From contig NZ_JAKSXW010000144.1 in NCBI RefSeq assembly GCF_022829405.1, positions 1 through 64,000 on the forward strand: a stretch of DNA of 64,000 nt. Reading direction: 5' to 3'. Below the pieces are notes generated by a model, which was not told the DNA's origin, searched no databases, and worked only from the letters and a program-made list of their open reading frames with translations. Origin of the DNA: Methylobacterium sp. J-076. Its GTDB lineage: Bacteria > Pseudomonadota > Alphaproteobacteria > Rhizobiales > Beijerinckiaceae. The translations under genes and the position numbers were made by a program. The first letter of the stretch is position 1. Each line of letters opens with the position of its first letter. This document shows, piece by piece, positions 1 through 8,063 of this stretch.

Positions 1-14
1 GCATTGAAGACATC

Positions 15-33
15 CCCCCGCCCGCTGCGGGGG
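15..33. other. Short GC hairpin at window start
   Basis: A perfect 7-bp stem (CCCCCGC at 15-21, GCGGGGG at 27-33) with a 5-nt loop. It may be the 3' end of a transcript that starts outside the window, but there is no T-run, so it is not a convincing intrinsic terminator. Confidence 0.3.
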
Positions 34-63
34 AATCGTCGCGACACCCGTCCCACCCTGCCT

Positions 64-172
64 CCTCATCCTGAGGTGCCCGCTTCGGCGGGCCTCGAAG
101 GAGGGCTCCAGAAGGCCCTGCGATCTCTGGAACCCTCCTCCGAGGCGGCGGCCGCCGCACCCCGGGATGAGG
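64..172. repeat. Family A 109-bp palindromic repeat, copy 1
   Basis: This is the first of three 109-bp copies of an interspersed imperfect palindrome (others at 3144-3252 and 9980-10088, with a shortened copy at 20388-20448). The outer arms read CCTCATCCTGAGGTGC and, inverted, GCACCCCGGGATGAGG. Inner arms of the type CGAAGGAGGGCTCCAG pair with CTGGAACCCTCCTCCGAG. The whole element could fold into one long cruciform. It lies just upstream of the tal-pgi gene and encodes nothing convincing. Confidence 0.8.
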
Positions 173-253
173 GGAAGGGCGGGATCGGCACGAACACCGG
201 AAGTTCGCACCGCCCCTTCGCGGGACGGTGCGATTGACAGGCGAGGCTCGAAC

Positions 254-3103
254 ATGAACGCGCTCAAGGCCCTGCACGAGCAACAGGATCAGGCCGTCTG
301 GCTCGACTTCGTCGCCCGCGGCTTCATCGAGAAGGGTGAGCTGAAGGCGCTCGTGGAGGAGGACGGCCTGCGCGGCGTCACCTCCAACCCGGCGATCTTC
401 GAGAAGGCGATCGGCCACTCGGACGAGTACGATGCCAGCCTGAAGGCGGTGCAGGAGACCGGCGACAGCCGGGTCATCGACCTCTACGAAGGGCTCGCCA
501 TCGCCGACATCCAGGCGGCGGCCGACGTGCTGCGCCCGGTCTACGAGGCCAGCGACGGGGCGGACGGCTACGTCAGCCTGGAGGTCTCCCCCTACCTCGC
601 CCTCGACACCGAGGCGACCCTCACCGAGGCGCGGCGCCTGCACCGGGCGGTCTCCCGCGACAACCTGATGGTGAAGGTGCCCGCCACCCCGGAGGGCATC
701 CCGGCGATCCGGCAGCTCACCGCCGAGGGCATCTCGATCAACGTCACCCTGCTGTTCTCGCAGGAGGCCTACGAGGCCGTCGCCCGCGCCTTCATCGACG
801 GGCTCGACGACCGCGCCCGGGCGGGGCACGACGTCTCCCGCATCGCCAGCGTGGCGAGCTTCTTCATCAGCCGCATCGACAGCCTGGTCGACAAGCTGCT
901 GGACGAGAAGATCGCCCAGGCCAACGACCCGGACGAGAAGATCGCCCTGGGGAGCCTCAAGGGCAAGGTGGCCATCGCCAACGCCAAGCTCGCCTACCAG
1001 CGCTACAAGCGGATCTTCGCCGAGGCGAAGTGGCAGGCGCTCGACGCGAAAGGCGCCAAGGCGCAGCGCCTGCTCTGGGCCTCCACCGGCACCAAGAACA
1101 AGGCCTATTCCGACGTGCTCTACGTCGAGGAGCTGATCGGCCCGAACACCGTCAACACCATGCCCCCCGCCACGATGGCCGCCTTCCGCGACCACGGCGA
1201 GGTGCGCCCGACCATCGAAGAGGACGTGCCCGGCGCCGAGGCGGTGATGGCCCGCCTCGCCCGGGCCGGCATCGAGATCGAGGCCGTGGCCCGCCAACTG
1301 GTCGAGGAGGGCGTGCAGCTCTTCATCGACGCCGCCGACAACCTGCTCGGGGCCGTGGCGAGCAAGCGCCTCGCCCTGCTCGGCGCCCGCCTCGACCCGC
1401 AGGCCCTCGCCCTGGACGACGCCCTCGCCGCCGACGCGAAGAAGGCGCTGGAATCCTGGCGGGCCAGCGGCGCGATCCGCCGCCTCTGGGCCCGCGACGC
1501 CAGCGTCTGGACCGGCGCCGACGAGGCGAGCTGGCTCGGCTGGCTGCACATCGTCGAGGAGGAGCTCGCGAAGGCCGCCGACTACGCCGCCTTCTCCGAG
1601 TGGGTGAAGGCCGAGGGCTTCACCCATGCCGTCGTGCTCGGCATGGGCGGCTCCAGCCTCGGCCCGGAGGTGTTGAGCCTCACCTACGGCCAGAGGCCGG
1701 GCTTCCCGGCGCTGCGCATCCTCGATTCGACCCATCCCGACGAGGTCCGCGCCGTCGAGGCGGAGATCGACCTCGCCCGGACCCTGTTCATCGTCTCGTC
1801 GAAGTCCGGCTCGACGCTGGAGCCCAACGTCTTCCGCGACTACTTCTACGACCGGGTGAAGCAGGCCGTCGGCGACAAGGTGGGCGACCGCTTCGTGGCG
1901 GTGACCGACCCCGGCTCCGCCATGGAGAAGGCGGCGCAGGCCCAGAACTTCAAGAAGATCTTCTACGGCGTGAAGCAGATCGGCGGGCGCTACTCGGTGC
2001 TCTCGGCCTTCGGCTTGGTGCCGGCGGCGGCGATGGGCCTCGACGTGAAGGACGTGCTCGAGCGCGCCCGGATCATGGTCCGCTCCTGCGGGCCGGCGGT
2101 GCCCCCGGCGCAGAACCCCGGGGTCGTCCTCGGCACCGCCATGGGTGTCGCCGGGCTCAAGGGCCGGGACAAGGTGACGGTGGTCGCCTCCCCCGGCATC
2201 GGGAGCGTCGGCGCCTGGGCCGAGCAGCTGATCGCGGAATCCACCGGCAAGGTCGGCAAGGGCCTGATCCCCGTGGACGGCGAGCCGGCCGGCGTCCCGG
2301 CGGTCTACGGGCACGACCGGTTCTTCCTGTACCTGCGCCTCGATTCCCAGGCCGACGCCGCCCAGGACGCCGCCCTCTCGGCCCTCGAGAAGGACGGCCA
2401 CCCGATCGTGCGGATCGGCCTCGACGGGGTGGAGCAGCTCCCGCAGGAATTCTACCGCCTGGAGATCGCCACGGCGGTGGCCGGCGCCGTGCTCGGCATC
2501 AACCCGTTCGACCAGCCCGATGTCGAGGCGAGCAAGATCGAGACGAAGAAGCTCTTCGACGAGGCCGAGAGGAGCGGCGCCCTCCCCCCCGAGACGCCCC
2601 TGTTCGAGGACGACACGCTGGCCCTCTACGCCGACGCGGCGAATGCCGAGGCCCTGCCCCAGGCCCGGGACGGGCTGGAGACGGCGGTGAAGGCGCATCT
2701 CGCCAGGGTGCGGACGGGGGATTACGTCGCCCTGCTCGCCTACCTGCCCCGCACCGACGCCCACCACGCGATCCTGCAGGAGGGGCGCCTCGCGGTGCGG
2801 GACGCCCGGCGGGTGGCGACCTGCCTCGAATTCGGGCCGCGGTTCCTCCACTCGACGGGGCAAGCCTACAAGGGCGGGCCGAACAGCGGCGTCTTCGTGC
2901 AGATCACCGGCGACGCGGTGGACGACCTGCCGATCCCCGGCCGGTCGCTGGGCTTCGGCACGGTGGTGGCCGCGCAGGCGCGGGGCGACTTCGCGGTGCT
3001 CGCCGAGCGCGGGCGCCGGGCGCTGCGGGTCCACCTCAAGGCCGGGCAGACGGAAGCCGGGCTGAAGCGGATCGCCGCGGCCTTGAAGGCGGCGGTCGCC
3101 TGA
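254..3103 (+). CDS. tal-pgi: Bifunctional transaldolase / glucose-6-phosphate isomerase
   Basis: This 949-residue cytoplasmic protein joins two enzymes. The first about 370 residues are a transaldolase (transfer of a dihydroxyacetone unit between sugar phosphates), with the motif RGVTSNPAIF near residue 40 and the Schiff-base lysine in NLMVKVPATP at about K141. The second half, from about residue 430, is phosphoglucose isomerase (glucose-6-phosphate to fructose-6-phosphate), with SSKSGSTLEPN near 515 and GGRYSVLSAFG near 577. Such fusions are known in some alphaproteobacteria. The ATG at 254 is preceded by a gaggc ribosome-binding site and matches the usual transaldolase N-terminus; an in-frame ATG at 167 lies partly inside a repeat and is unlikely. 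It is followed by gnd and pgl on the same strand, so the group serves the pentose phosphate and Entner-Doudoroff routes. zwf is not in the window. Confidence 0.95.
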   Translation: MNALKALHEQQDQAVWLDFVARGFIEKGELKALVEEDGLRGVTSNPAIFEKAIGHSDEYDASLKAVQETGDSRVIDLYEGLAIADIQAAADVLRPVYEASDGADGYVSLEVSPYLALDTEATLTEARRLHRAVSRDNLMVKVPATPEGIPAIRQLTAEGISINVTLLFSQEAYEAVARAFIDGLDDRARAGHDVSRIASVASFFISRIDSLVDKLLDEKIAQANDPDEKIALGSLKGKVAIANAKLAYQRYKRIFAEAKWQALDAKGAKAQRLLWASTGTKNKAYSDVLYVEELIGPNTVNTMPPATMAAFRDHGEVRPTIEEDVPGAEAVMARLARAGIEIEAVARQLVEEGVQLFIDAADNLLGAVASKRLALLGARLDPQALALDDALAADAKKALESWRASGAIRRLWARDASVWTGADEASWLGWLHIVEEELAKAADYAAFSEWVKAEGFTHAVVLGMGGSSLGPEVLSLTYGQRPGFPALRILDSTHPDEVRAVEAEIDLARTLFIVSSKSGSTLEPNVFRDYFYDRVKQAVGDKVGDRFVAVTDPGSAMEKAAQAQNFKKIFYGVKQIGGRYSVLSAFGLVPAAAMGLDVKDVLERARIMVRSCGPAVPPAQNPGVVLGTAMGVAGLKGRDKVTVVASPGIGSVGAWAEQLIAESTGKVGKGLIPVDGEPAGVPAVYGHDRFFLYLRLDSQADAAQDAALSALEKDGHPIVRIGLDGVEQLPQEFYRLEIATAVAGAVLGINPFDQPDVEASKIETKKLFDEAERSGALPPETPLFEDDTLALYADAANAEALPQARDGLETAVKAHLARVRTGDYVALLAYLPRTDAHHAILQEGRLAVRDARRVATCLEFGPRFLHSTGQAYKGGPNSGVFVQITGDAVDDLPIPGRSLGFGTVVAAQARGDFAVLAERGRRALRVHLKAGQTEAGLKRIAAALKAAVA

Positions 3104-3143
3104 GGGGCGGCGGGAGGATGCAGGCGGCCGATCCCGCCTGCAT

Positions 3144-3252
3144 CCTCATCCTGCGGTGCGGCGAATGCCGCCTCGAAGGAGGGCTCCAGGGATCGCGGAG
3201 GCTTCGGGAGCCCTCCTTCGAGGCCTGCTGACGCAGGCACCTCAGGATGAGG
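3144..3252. repeat. Family A 109-bp palindromic repeat, copy 2
   Basis: Second full-length copy, exactly 109 bp, filling most of the tal-pgi/gnd gap. The left end has one change (CCTCATCCTGCGGTGC) and the right end reads GCACCTCAGGATGAGG. The centre carries the same CTCGAAGGAGGGCTCCAG block and its inverted partner CCCTCCTTCGAGG. Confidence 0.8.
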
Positions 3253-3315
3253 ACGAGAGTTGGATCAATCTCGCAACGATCTCCCTTGAGGGGGAACAGT
3301 TCGGAGCCCAAGACG

Positions 3316-4293
3316 ATGCAACTCGGCATGATCGGCCTCGGCCGGATGGGCGGCAACATCGTCCGCCGGCTGCTGCGGGACGGGCACACGGCGGTGGTGT
3401 TCGACAGGAACACGGAGGCCGTCGAGGCCCTGGTGAAGGAGGGGGCCGTCGGCGCCTCGAGCGTCGAGGACCTCGTGTCCAAGCTGGAGAGTCCCCGCGC
3501 CGCCTGGGTGATGCTCCCGGCCGGGCCGATCACCGAGGAGACGGTGCAGGCCCTGGGCCAGCTGATGCAGGCGGACGACTGCATCATCGACGGCGGCAAC
3601 TCCTTCTACGGCGACGACGTCCGCCGGGGCCTCGCCCTGAAGGAGAAGGGCATCCACTACGTCGATGTCGGCACCTCGGGCGGCGTCTGGGGCCTGGAGC
3701 GCGGCTACTGCATGATGATCGGCGGCGACAAGGACGCCGTCGATCGCCTCGATCCGATCTTCGCCACCCTGGCGCCGGGCGTCGGCGACGTGGCCCGCAC
3801 CCCCGGCCGCGAGGGGCGCGACCCCCGCGCCGAGCAGGGCTACATCCATGCCGGGCCGACCGGGGCGGGCCACTACGTCAAGATGGTCCATAACGGCATC
3901 GAGTACGGGCTGATGCAGGCCTACGCGGAGGGGTTCGACATCCTCCGCCACGCCGATTCCGAGAACCTGCCGCCGGAGCGGCGCTTCGACCTGAACCTCG
4001 GCGACATCGCCGAGGTGTGGCGGCGGGGCAGCGTGGTCTCGTCCTGGCTCCTCGACCTCACCGCCCAGGCACTCGCCGGCGACGAGGAGCTGACGGACTT
4101 CTCCGGCTGGGTGGAGGATTCCGGCGAGGGGCGCTGGACCATCAACGCCGCCGTCGAGCAGGCCGTGCCGGCCACCGTGCTCTCGGCCGCCCTCTACCGC
4201 CGGTTCCGCTCGCGGGAGGACGCCTCCTACGCCGACAAGCTGCTCTCGGCCATGCGCAAGGGCTTCGGCGGCCACCAGGAACCGAAGGCGTGA
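3316..4293 (+). CDS. gnd: 6-phosphogluconate dehydrogenase, decarboxylating, short type
   Basis: Oxidises and decarboxylates 6-phosphogluconate to ribulose-5-phosphate in the oxidative pentose phosphate pathway. The 325-residue product opens with a Rossmann nucleotide-binding motif (GLGRMGGNI) and carries the family signature around KMVHNGIEYGLMQAYAEGF near residue 195. It is clearly shorter than the about 470-residue enterobacterial enzyme and belongs to the compact type, which in characterised members often uses NAD; that cofactor choice is inference here. The ATG at 3316 begins exactly at the Rossmann beta strand (MQLGMIGLG). The longer in-frame ATG at 3247 lies in the tail of a repeat element and is rejected. 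The stop is 10 bp before pgl, suggesting co-transcription. Confidence 0.93.
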   Translation: MQLGMIGLGRMGGNIVRRLLRDGHTAVVFDRNTEAVEALVKEGAVGASSVEDLVSKLESPRAAWVMLPAGPITEETVQALGQLMQADDCIIDGGNSFYGDDVRRGLALKEKGIHYVDVGTSGGVWGLERGYCMMIGGDKDAVDRLDPIFATLAPGVGDVARTPGREGRDPRAEQGYIHAGPTGAGHYVKMVHNGIEYGLMQAYAEGFDILRHADSENLPPERRFDLNLGDIAEVWRRGSVVSSWLLDLTAQALAGDEELTDFSGWVEDSGEGRWTINAAVEQAVPATVLSAALYRRFRSREDASYADKLLSAMRKGFGGHQEPKA

Positions 4294-4303
4294 GGCCCGC
4301 ACC

Positions 4304-5026
4304 GTGACGCGGCCCGCCGGAGCGCAAGTCCTGCCCGATGCCGGGGCGGTGGCCCGGGAGGCCGCCGAGCGCCTGATCGCCGCCTGCGGCGAGACGGATC
4401 GCGAGCGGATCGCGATCTGCCTCTCCGGCGGTTCGACGCCCCGGCGCCTCTACGCCCTCCTCGCCGGGGCGGACTGCGCGGCGCGGGTGCCGTGGGGGCG
4501 CATCCACTGGTTCTTCGGCGACGACCGGGCGGTGCCGTGGGACGACGCGCAGAGCAACGTCCGCATGGTCCGCGAGGCCTTCGGCCACGGCAGCGCGATC
4601 CCGCCGACCCACCTCCACTTCATCCCCTCCGACGAGGGCATCGAGGCCGGAGCACGGGCCTACGCCCGCACGCTCCTCGACTTCTACGGCGCCGAAACCC
4701 TCGACCCGGCCCGGCCGCTCTTCGACCTCGTGCTGCTCGGCCTCGGGGAGGATGGGCACACGGCCTCGCTCTTCCCCGGCAAGCCCGCCTCCGACGAGGC
4801 CGCCGCCCTCGTCGCCCCGGTGCCGGAGGCGGGGCTCGCCCCCTTCGTGCCGCGCATCAGCCTGACCGTGCCGGCGCTCGCCTCCGCGCGGCACGTCCTG
4901 TTCCTCGTCACCGGCGAGGGCAAGCGCGCGCCCCTGGCCCGCCTCGCCGCCGGGGAGGACCTGCCGGCCGGGCGGGTGAAGGGGCAACGGGTGGCATGGC
5001 TGCTGGACGAGGCGGCGGCGGGGTAG
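4304..5026 (+). CDS. pgl: 6-phosphogluconolactonase
   Basis: Hydrolyses 6-phosphogluconolactone to 6-phosphogluconate, the step between glucose-6-phosphate dehydrogenase and gnd. The 240-residue product has the NagB/DevB-type fold, with SGGSTPRRLYALL near residue 46, DDRAVPWDDAQSN near 74 and the catalytic-loop motif GLGEDGHTASLFPG near 145, all typical of the DevB family. The start is a GTG 10 bp after the gnd stop. A complete set with tal-pgi and gnd but without zwf nearby suggests zwf is upstream of the window or unlinked. Confidence 0.93.
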   Translation: MTRPAGAQVLPDAGAVAREAAERLIAACGETDRERIAICLSGGSTPRRLYALLAGADCAARVPWGRIHWFFGDDRAVPWDDAQSNVRMVREAFGHGSAIPPTHLHFIPSDEGIEAGARAYARTLLDFYGAETLDPARPLFDLVLLGLGEDGHTASLFPGKPASDEAAALVAPVPEAGLAPFVPRISLTVPALASARHVLFLVTGEGKRAPLARLAAGEDLPAGRVKGQRVAWLLDEAAAG

Positions 5027-5203
5027 GGCTCGACCCCTCCCCTCCTCCTGCTGCGCAGCCCCCCGCCGGGGAGTTGGGGCGGGACGGGGGGGATTCCCCG
5101 CTACACTCCGTCAAGGTCGGCGTGCTAGCGTCGCCCCGTCGCGAGGCAGGCCAGGCCGTCGGCTGCGCGCGACCGTCGTGGCCGGCCGACCCCGAAGAGA
5201 CCG

Positions 5204-6280
5204 ATGCGACCGGGCACGCTCGTCCTGTTCACCGACCGCCCGGCGCAGCGAGAGGGCCTCCTGCGGGCGCTCGACGCCGTCGCCCCCTGCCACCCGCGCG
5301 ACGCGGCGGCGGTGGTGCCGGCCGGGGACTGCATCGGCTTCGTCGCCGATGTCGACCTGCTCCAGCCGTCCCTCCTGCGCGGGCTGCGCGCCCTGATCGC
5401 CGAGGCGCCGCGCCTGCCGCGGCTGTTCCTGATGCGCGACACGGGCGCGCGCAGCCTCGCCACCGCCCGCAGCCTCGGCGCGAGCCTGTGCCTGCCCCCC
5501 GACACGGCCGCCGGGGCGGTCGCGGAGGCCATGCGCACGCACCTGACGCGCCCGGTCCCCGAAGCGGTGCCCCTCCGCCCGGCCGGGTCCGGATGGGGGA
5601 CGGGGATCGCCCAGGCCGCCGACCGGGCCGGGGCGGTGCTCGCCGGGCTCCTCGACGCGGCGCGGCTCACGGGCACCGTCGATCCGATGCTGGTGGAGCA
5701 CGGCCTCGACCCGATCCTCGGCGCCGTCGGCGAGGCGGGGCTCGGGGCGTGGCTCGACACGGTGCGCGCCTACGACGACGCCACCTACCAGCACTGCCTG
5801 CTGGTGGCGGGCTTGGCGGCGACCTTCGCCATCGACCTCGGCTTCAGCCTGCGCGACCGGGAGCAGGTGGTGCGCGCCGCCCTGGTCCACGACGTCGGCA
5901 AGGCGCTCATCCCCCTGGAGATCCTGAACAAGGCCGGGCCCCTCGAACCGGCCGAACGCACCGTGATGCGGACCCATGCGGCCCTGGGGCACGCGATCCT
6001 GGTGGAGGCCGGCGGGTTCGACGCGTCGATCCTGGCCGTGGTCCGGCACCACCACGAGCTGCTCGACGGGACCGGCTACCCGGACCGCCTCTCCGGCGAC
6101 GCGATCCCCGACATCGTCCGCATGATCACCGTCTGCGACATCTACGCGGCCCTGGCCGAGCGCCGCCCCTACCGGGCGCCGATGCCGCCCCTCGAGGCGT
6201 TCCGCATCCTGCGCGGCATGGAGGGCAAGCTCGACATGGCCCTCGCCCGGTCCTTCGAGCGGGCCGTGGCGAAGGCGTAG
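5204..6280 (+). CDS. HD-GYP domain protein with degenerate receiver-like N-terminus
   Basis: The C-terminal half of this 358-residue soluble protein is an HD-GYP domain, a family of metal-dependent phosphodiesterases that hydrolyse cyclic di-GMP. The metal-binding HDVGK lies near residue 229 and HHHELLDGTGYP near 283, so both halves of the signature are intact. Residues 1-115 have the alternating pattern of a response-regulator receiver (strands TLVLFTD, CIGFVAD, RLFLMRD and a SLGA helix turn), but I see no clear acidic pocket or conserved lysine, so it is probably a pseudo-receiver. It stands 177 bp after pgl and converges on dcd with only 10 bp between the stops. Enzyme activity is inferred from the motifs. 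Confidence 0.85.
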   Translation: MRPGTLVLFTDRPAQREGLLRALDAVAPCHPRDAAAVVPAGDCIGFVADVDLLQPSLLRGLRALIAEAPRLPRLFLMRDTGARSLATARSLGASLCLPPDTAAGAVAEAMRTHLTRPVPEAVPLRPAGSGWGTGIAQAADRAGAVLAGLLDAARLTGTVDPMLVEHGLDPILGAVGEAGLGAWLDTVRAYDDATYQHCLLVAGLAATFAIDLGFSLRDREQVVRAALVHDVGKALIPLEILNKAGPLEPAERTVMRTHAALGHAILVEAGGFDASILAVVRHHHELLDGTGYPDRLSGDAIPDIVRMITVCDIYAALAERRPYRAPMPPLEAFRILRGMEGKLDMALARSFERAVAKA

Positions 6281-6290
6281 GGGCCGCCCC

Positions 6291-7388
6291 TCAGACGAAG
6301 TGCTTCGACAGCTTCAGCCCCTGCGCCTGATAGTTCGAGCCCGCCCCGGCGCCGTAGAGGGTCGCCGGCTCCTCGCTCATGCGCTCGTAGACGAGGCGGC
6401 CGACGATCTGGCCGTCCTCCAGCAGGAACGGCACGTCCCGGGAGCGCACTTCGAGCACCGCCCGCGCCCCCGTGCCGCCGGCCTTGGCGTGGCCGAAGCC
6501 GGGGTCGAAGAAGCCCGCGTAATGGACCCGGAACTCGCCCACCAGGGGGTCGAACGGCACCATCTCCGCGGCGTGGTCCGGCGGCACCTGCACCGCCTCC
6601 TTCGAGGCCAGGATGTAGAACTGGCCGGGGTCGAGGATCAGGCTGGCGCTGCCGTCCGAGGGCAGGCGCTCCCAGAAGGCGTCCGTGCGGTGGCGGCCCG
6701 GCGCATCGACATCGACGAGGCCGGTATGCCGCTTGGCCCGGTAGCCGATCAGCCCGTCGAAGCCGGAGAGGTCCACGGAGACGGCCACCCCGCCCTGCAG
6801 CGAGGGCGCGGCGACGTTCACGAGGGGCGTCCTGGCGTGGAGCGCGGCCATCTCCGCCTCGTTCAGGCGCGGCTGGCCCCGGCGGAAGCGGATCTGCGAC
6901 AGGCGCGAGCCGGTGCGCACCAGGACCGGGAAGGTGCGCGGGGAGATCTCCGCGTAGAGCGGCCCGGCATAGCCGGCCCCGACCTGGTCGAACGCCTCGG
7001 CCCGGTCGGTGATGACGCGGGTGAACACGTCGATGCGGCCGGTGGAGCTCTTCGGGTTCGCGCTGGCCGCGAGGTCGGCCGGCAGGGCCAGGGTCTCCTG
7101 CAGCTCGGCGATGTAGACGCAGCCCGTCTCCAGCACGGCGCCCGGCCGCAGGTCGATGGCGTGCAGGGACAGGCGCTCCACGCAGCCCTCCACCGTGCGC
7201 GAGGCGCCGGGCAGGAAGCTGGTGCGGACCCGGTAGGCCCGGGCACCCAGCCGCAGGTCGAGGCTCGCCGGCTGGATCTGGTCCGGGGCGAAGGGGGTGG
7301 CGGGGCGGATGCCGCCCGCGCCGGCCAGGGCGGCGATCGCCTGAGCCGGCAGGATGCCCTCCGCCTTCGTCGTCTCGCCCGCCCGCAT
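6291..7388 (-). CDS. dcd: 2'-deoxycytidine 5'-triphosphate deaminase, long form
   Basis: Deaminates dCTP to dUTP in pyrimidine nucleotide synthesis. The about 365-residue product is roughly twice the length of E. coli Dcd (193 residues) and appears to hold two dUTPase-like beta repeats, as in other alphaproteobacterial members. The first repeat contains SLDLRLG and ANPKSSTGRIDVF; the second contains LILDPGQFYILASKE and VGEFRVHYAGFFDPGFG. The ATG at 7388 is preceded by gggagcggggcg, a reasonable ribosome-binding site; a GTG at 7445 would add 19 low-complexity residues. The gene is monocistronic and diverges from apaG. Confidence 0.88.
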   Translation of the reverse strand: MRAGETTKAEGILPAQAIAALAGAGGIRPATPFAPDQIQPASLDLRLGARAYRVRTSFLPGASRTVEGCVERLSLHAIDLRPGAVLETGCVYIAELQETLALPADLAASANPKSSTGRIDVFTRVITDRAEAFDQVGAGYAGPLYAEISPRTFPVLVRTGSRLSQIRFRRGQPRLNEAEMAALHARTPLVNVAAPSLQGGVAVSVDLSGFDGLIGYRAKRHTGLVDVDAPGRHRTDAFWERLPSDGSASLILDPGQFYILASKEAVQVPPDHAAEMVPFDPLVGEFRVHYAGFFDPGFGHAKAGGTGARAVLEVRSRDVPFLLEDGQIVGRLVYERMSEEPATLYGAGAGSNYQAQGLKLSKHFV

Positions 7389-7616
7389 CGCCCCGCTCCC
7401 GTCGCGCGAAGGCCGCCCGCGCCATCCCTTGTCCGCCACAGGCACCTAAGACCGGTTTAATGCCCCGGGTCGGGCGGGGCCACGCCGGGGCCGCCCCGCA
7501 GCGCGACGTAATCCGCCGCAATTGACGGCGATTCATGCGCCAACTACGACCGTCGATGCGGTGCGGCGAAGGCCGGCACCGGTGAGTCGTACAGTCTCCG
7601 GGGGCCATGTCAGGCA

Positions 7617-8009
7617 ATGTACAGGTCCGAGACGCGCGGGATTAGCGTGACCGTCCAACCGCGTTTCGTGGAGGAGGAATCCTCCCCCAACGAGAGCCGC
7701 TACTTCTTCGCCTACACGGTCGAGATCGTGAACAACGGCGAGGAGCAGGTACAGCTGCGGTCGCGCCACTGGCGCATCATCGACGGGCGCGGCGCGTGCC
7801 AGGAGGTGCGCGGCGTCGGCGTCGTCGGCAAGCAGCCGGTTCTGGAGCCCGGCGAGTCCTTCTGCTACACCAGCGGCTGCCCGCTCACGACTCCCGACGG
7901 GCTGATGGCCGGCAGCTACACGATGGCGACCGTGGCCGGCGAGAGCTTCGAGGCGGAGATCCCCGCCTTCTCCCTCGACAGCCCGCACGTCCGCCGCAGC
8001 CTCCATTGA
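7617..8009 (+). CDS. apaG: ApaG family protein (DUF525)
   Basis: A 130-residue protein of the ApaG family, a compact immunoglobulin-like beta-sandwich. The family hallmarks are visible: YFFAYTVEIVNNGEEQVQL, the SRHWRIIDG strand, QPVLEPGESFCYTSGCPL and a C-terminal GSYTMATVAGE...AEIPAFSLD. ApaG has been linked to Co/Mg resistance and nucleotide metabolism in enterobacteria, but its biochemical role is not settled. Length and motifs match the family over the whole protein. It is 54 bp before argE, on the same strand; no functional link is evident. Confidence 0.93.
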   Translation: MYRSETRGISVTVQPRFVEEESSPNESRYFFAYTVEIVNNGEEQVQLRSRHWRIIDGRGACQEVRGVGVVGKQPVLEPGESFCYTSGCPLTTPDGLMAGSYTMATVAGESFEAEIPAFSLDSPHVRRSLH

Positions 8010-8063
8010 GGGCGGCCACCACCCGGTGAGGAGCGCGTGAGCCGGGCGTGCCCCGGAGGGATC

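Noticed and set aside
4..237. 77-codon ORF at the window start
   Set aside because: It is mostly encoded by the family A repeat and has no ribosome-binding site or conserved sequence.
1030..3231. Long plus-strand reading frame (733 codons) inside tal-pgi
   Set aside because: It is an out-of-frame shadow of the fused enzyme; the product is Arg/Gly/Pro low-complexity and matches no family.
3265..4302. 345-codon minus-strand frame over gnd
   Set aside because: An antisense shadow caused by high GC; gnd has clear family motifs on the other strand.
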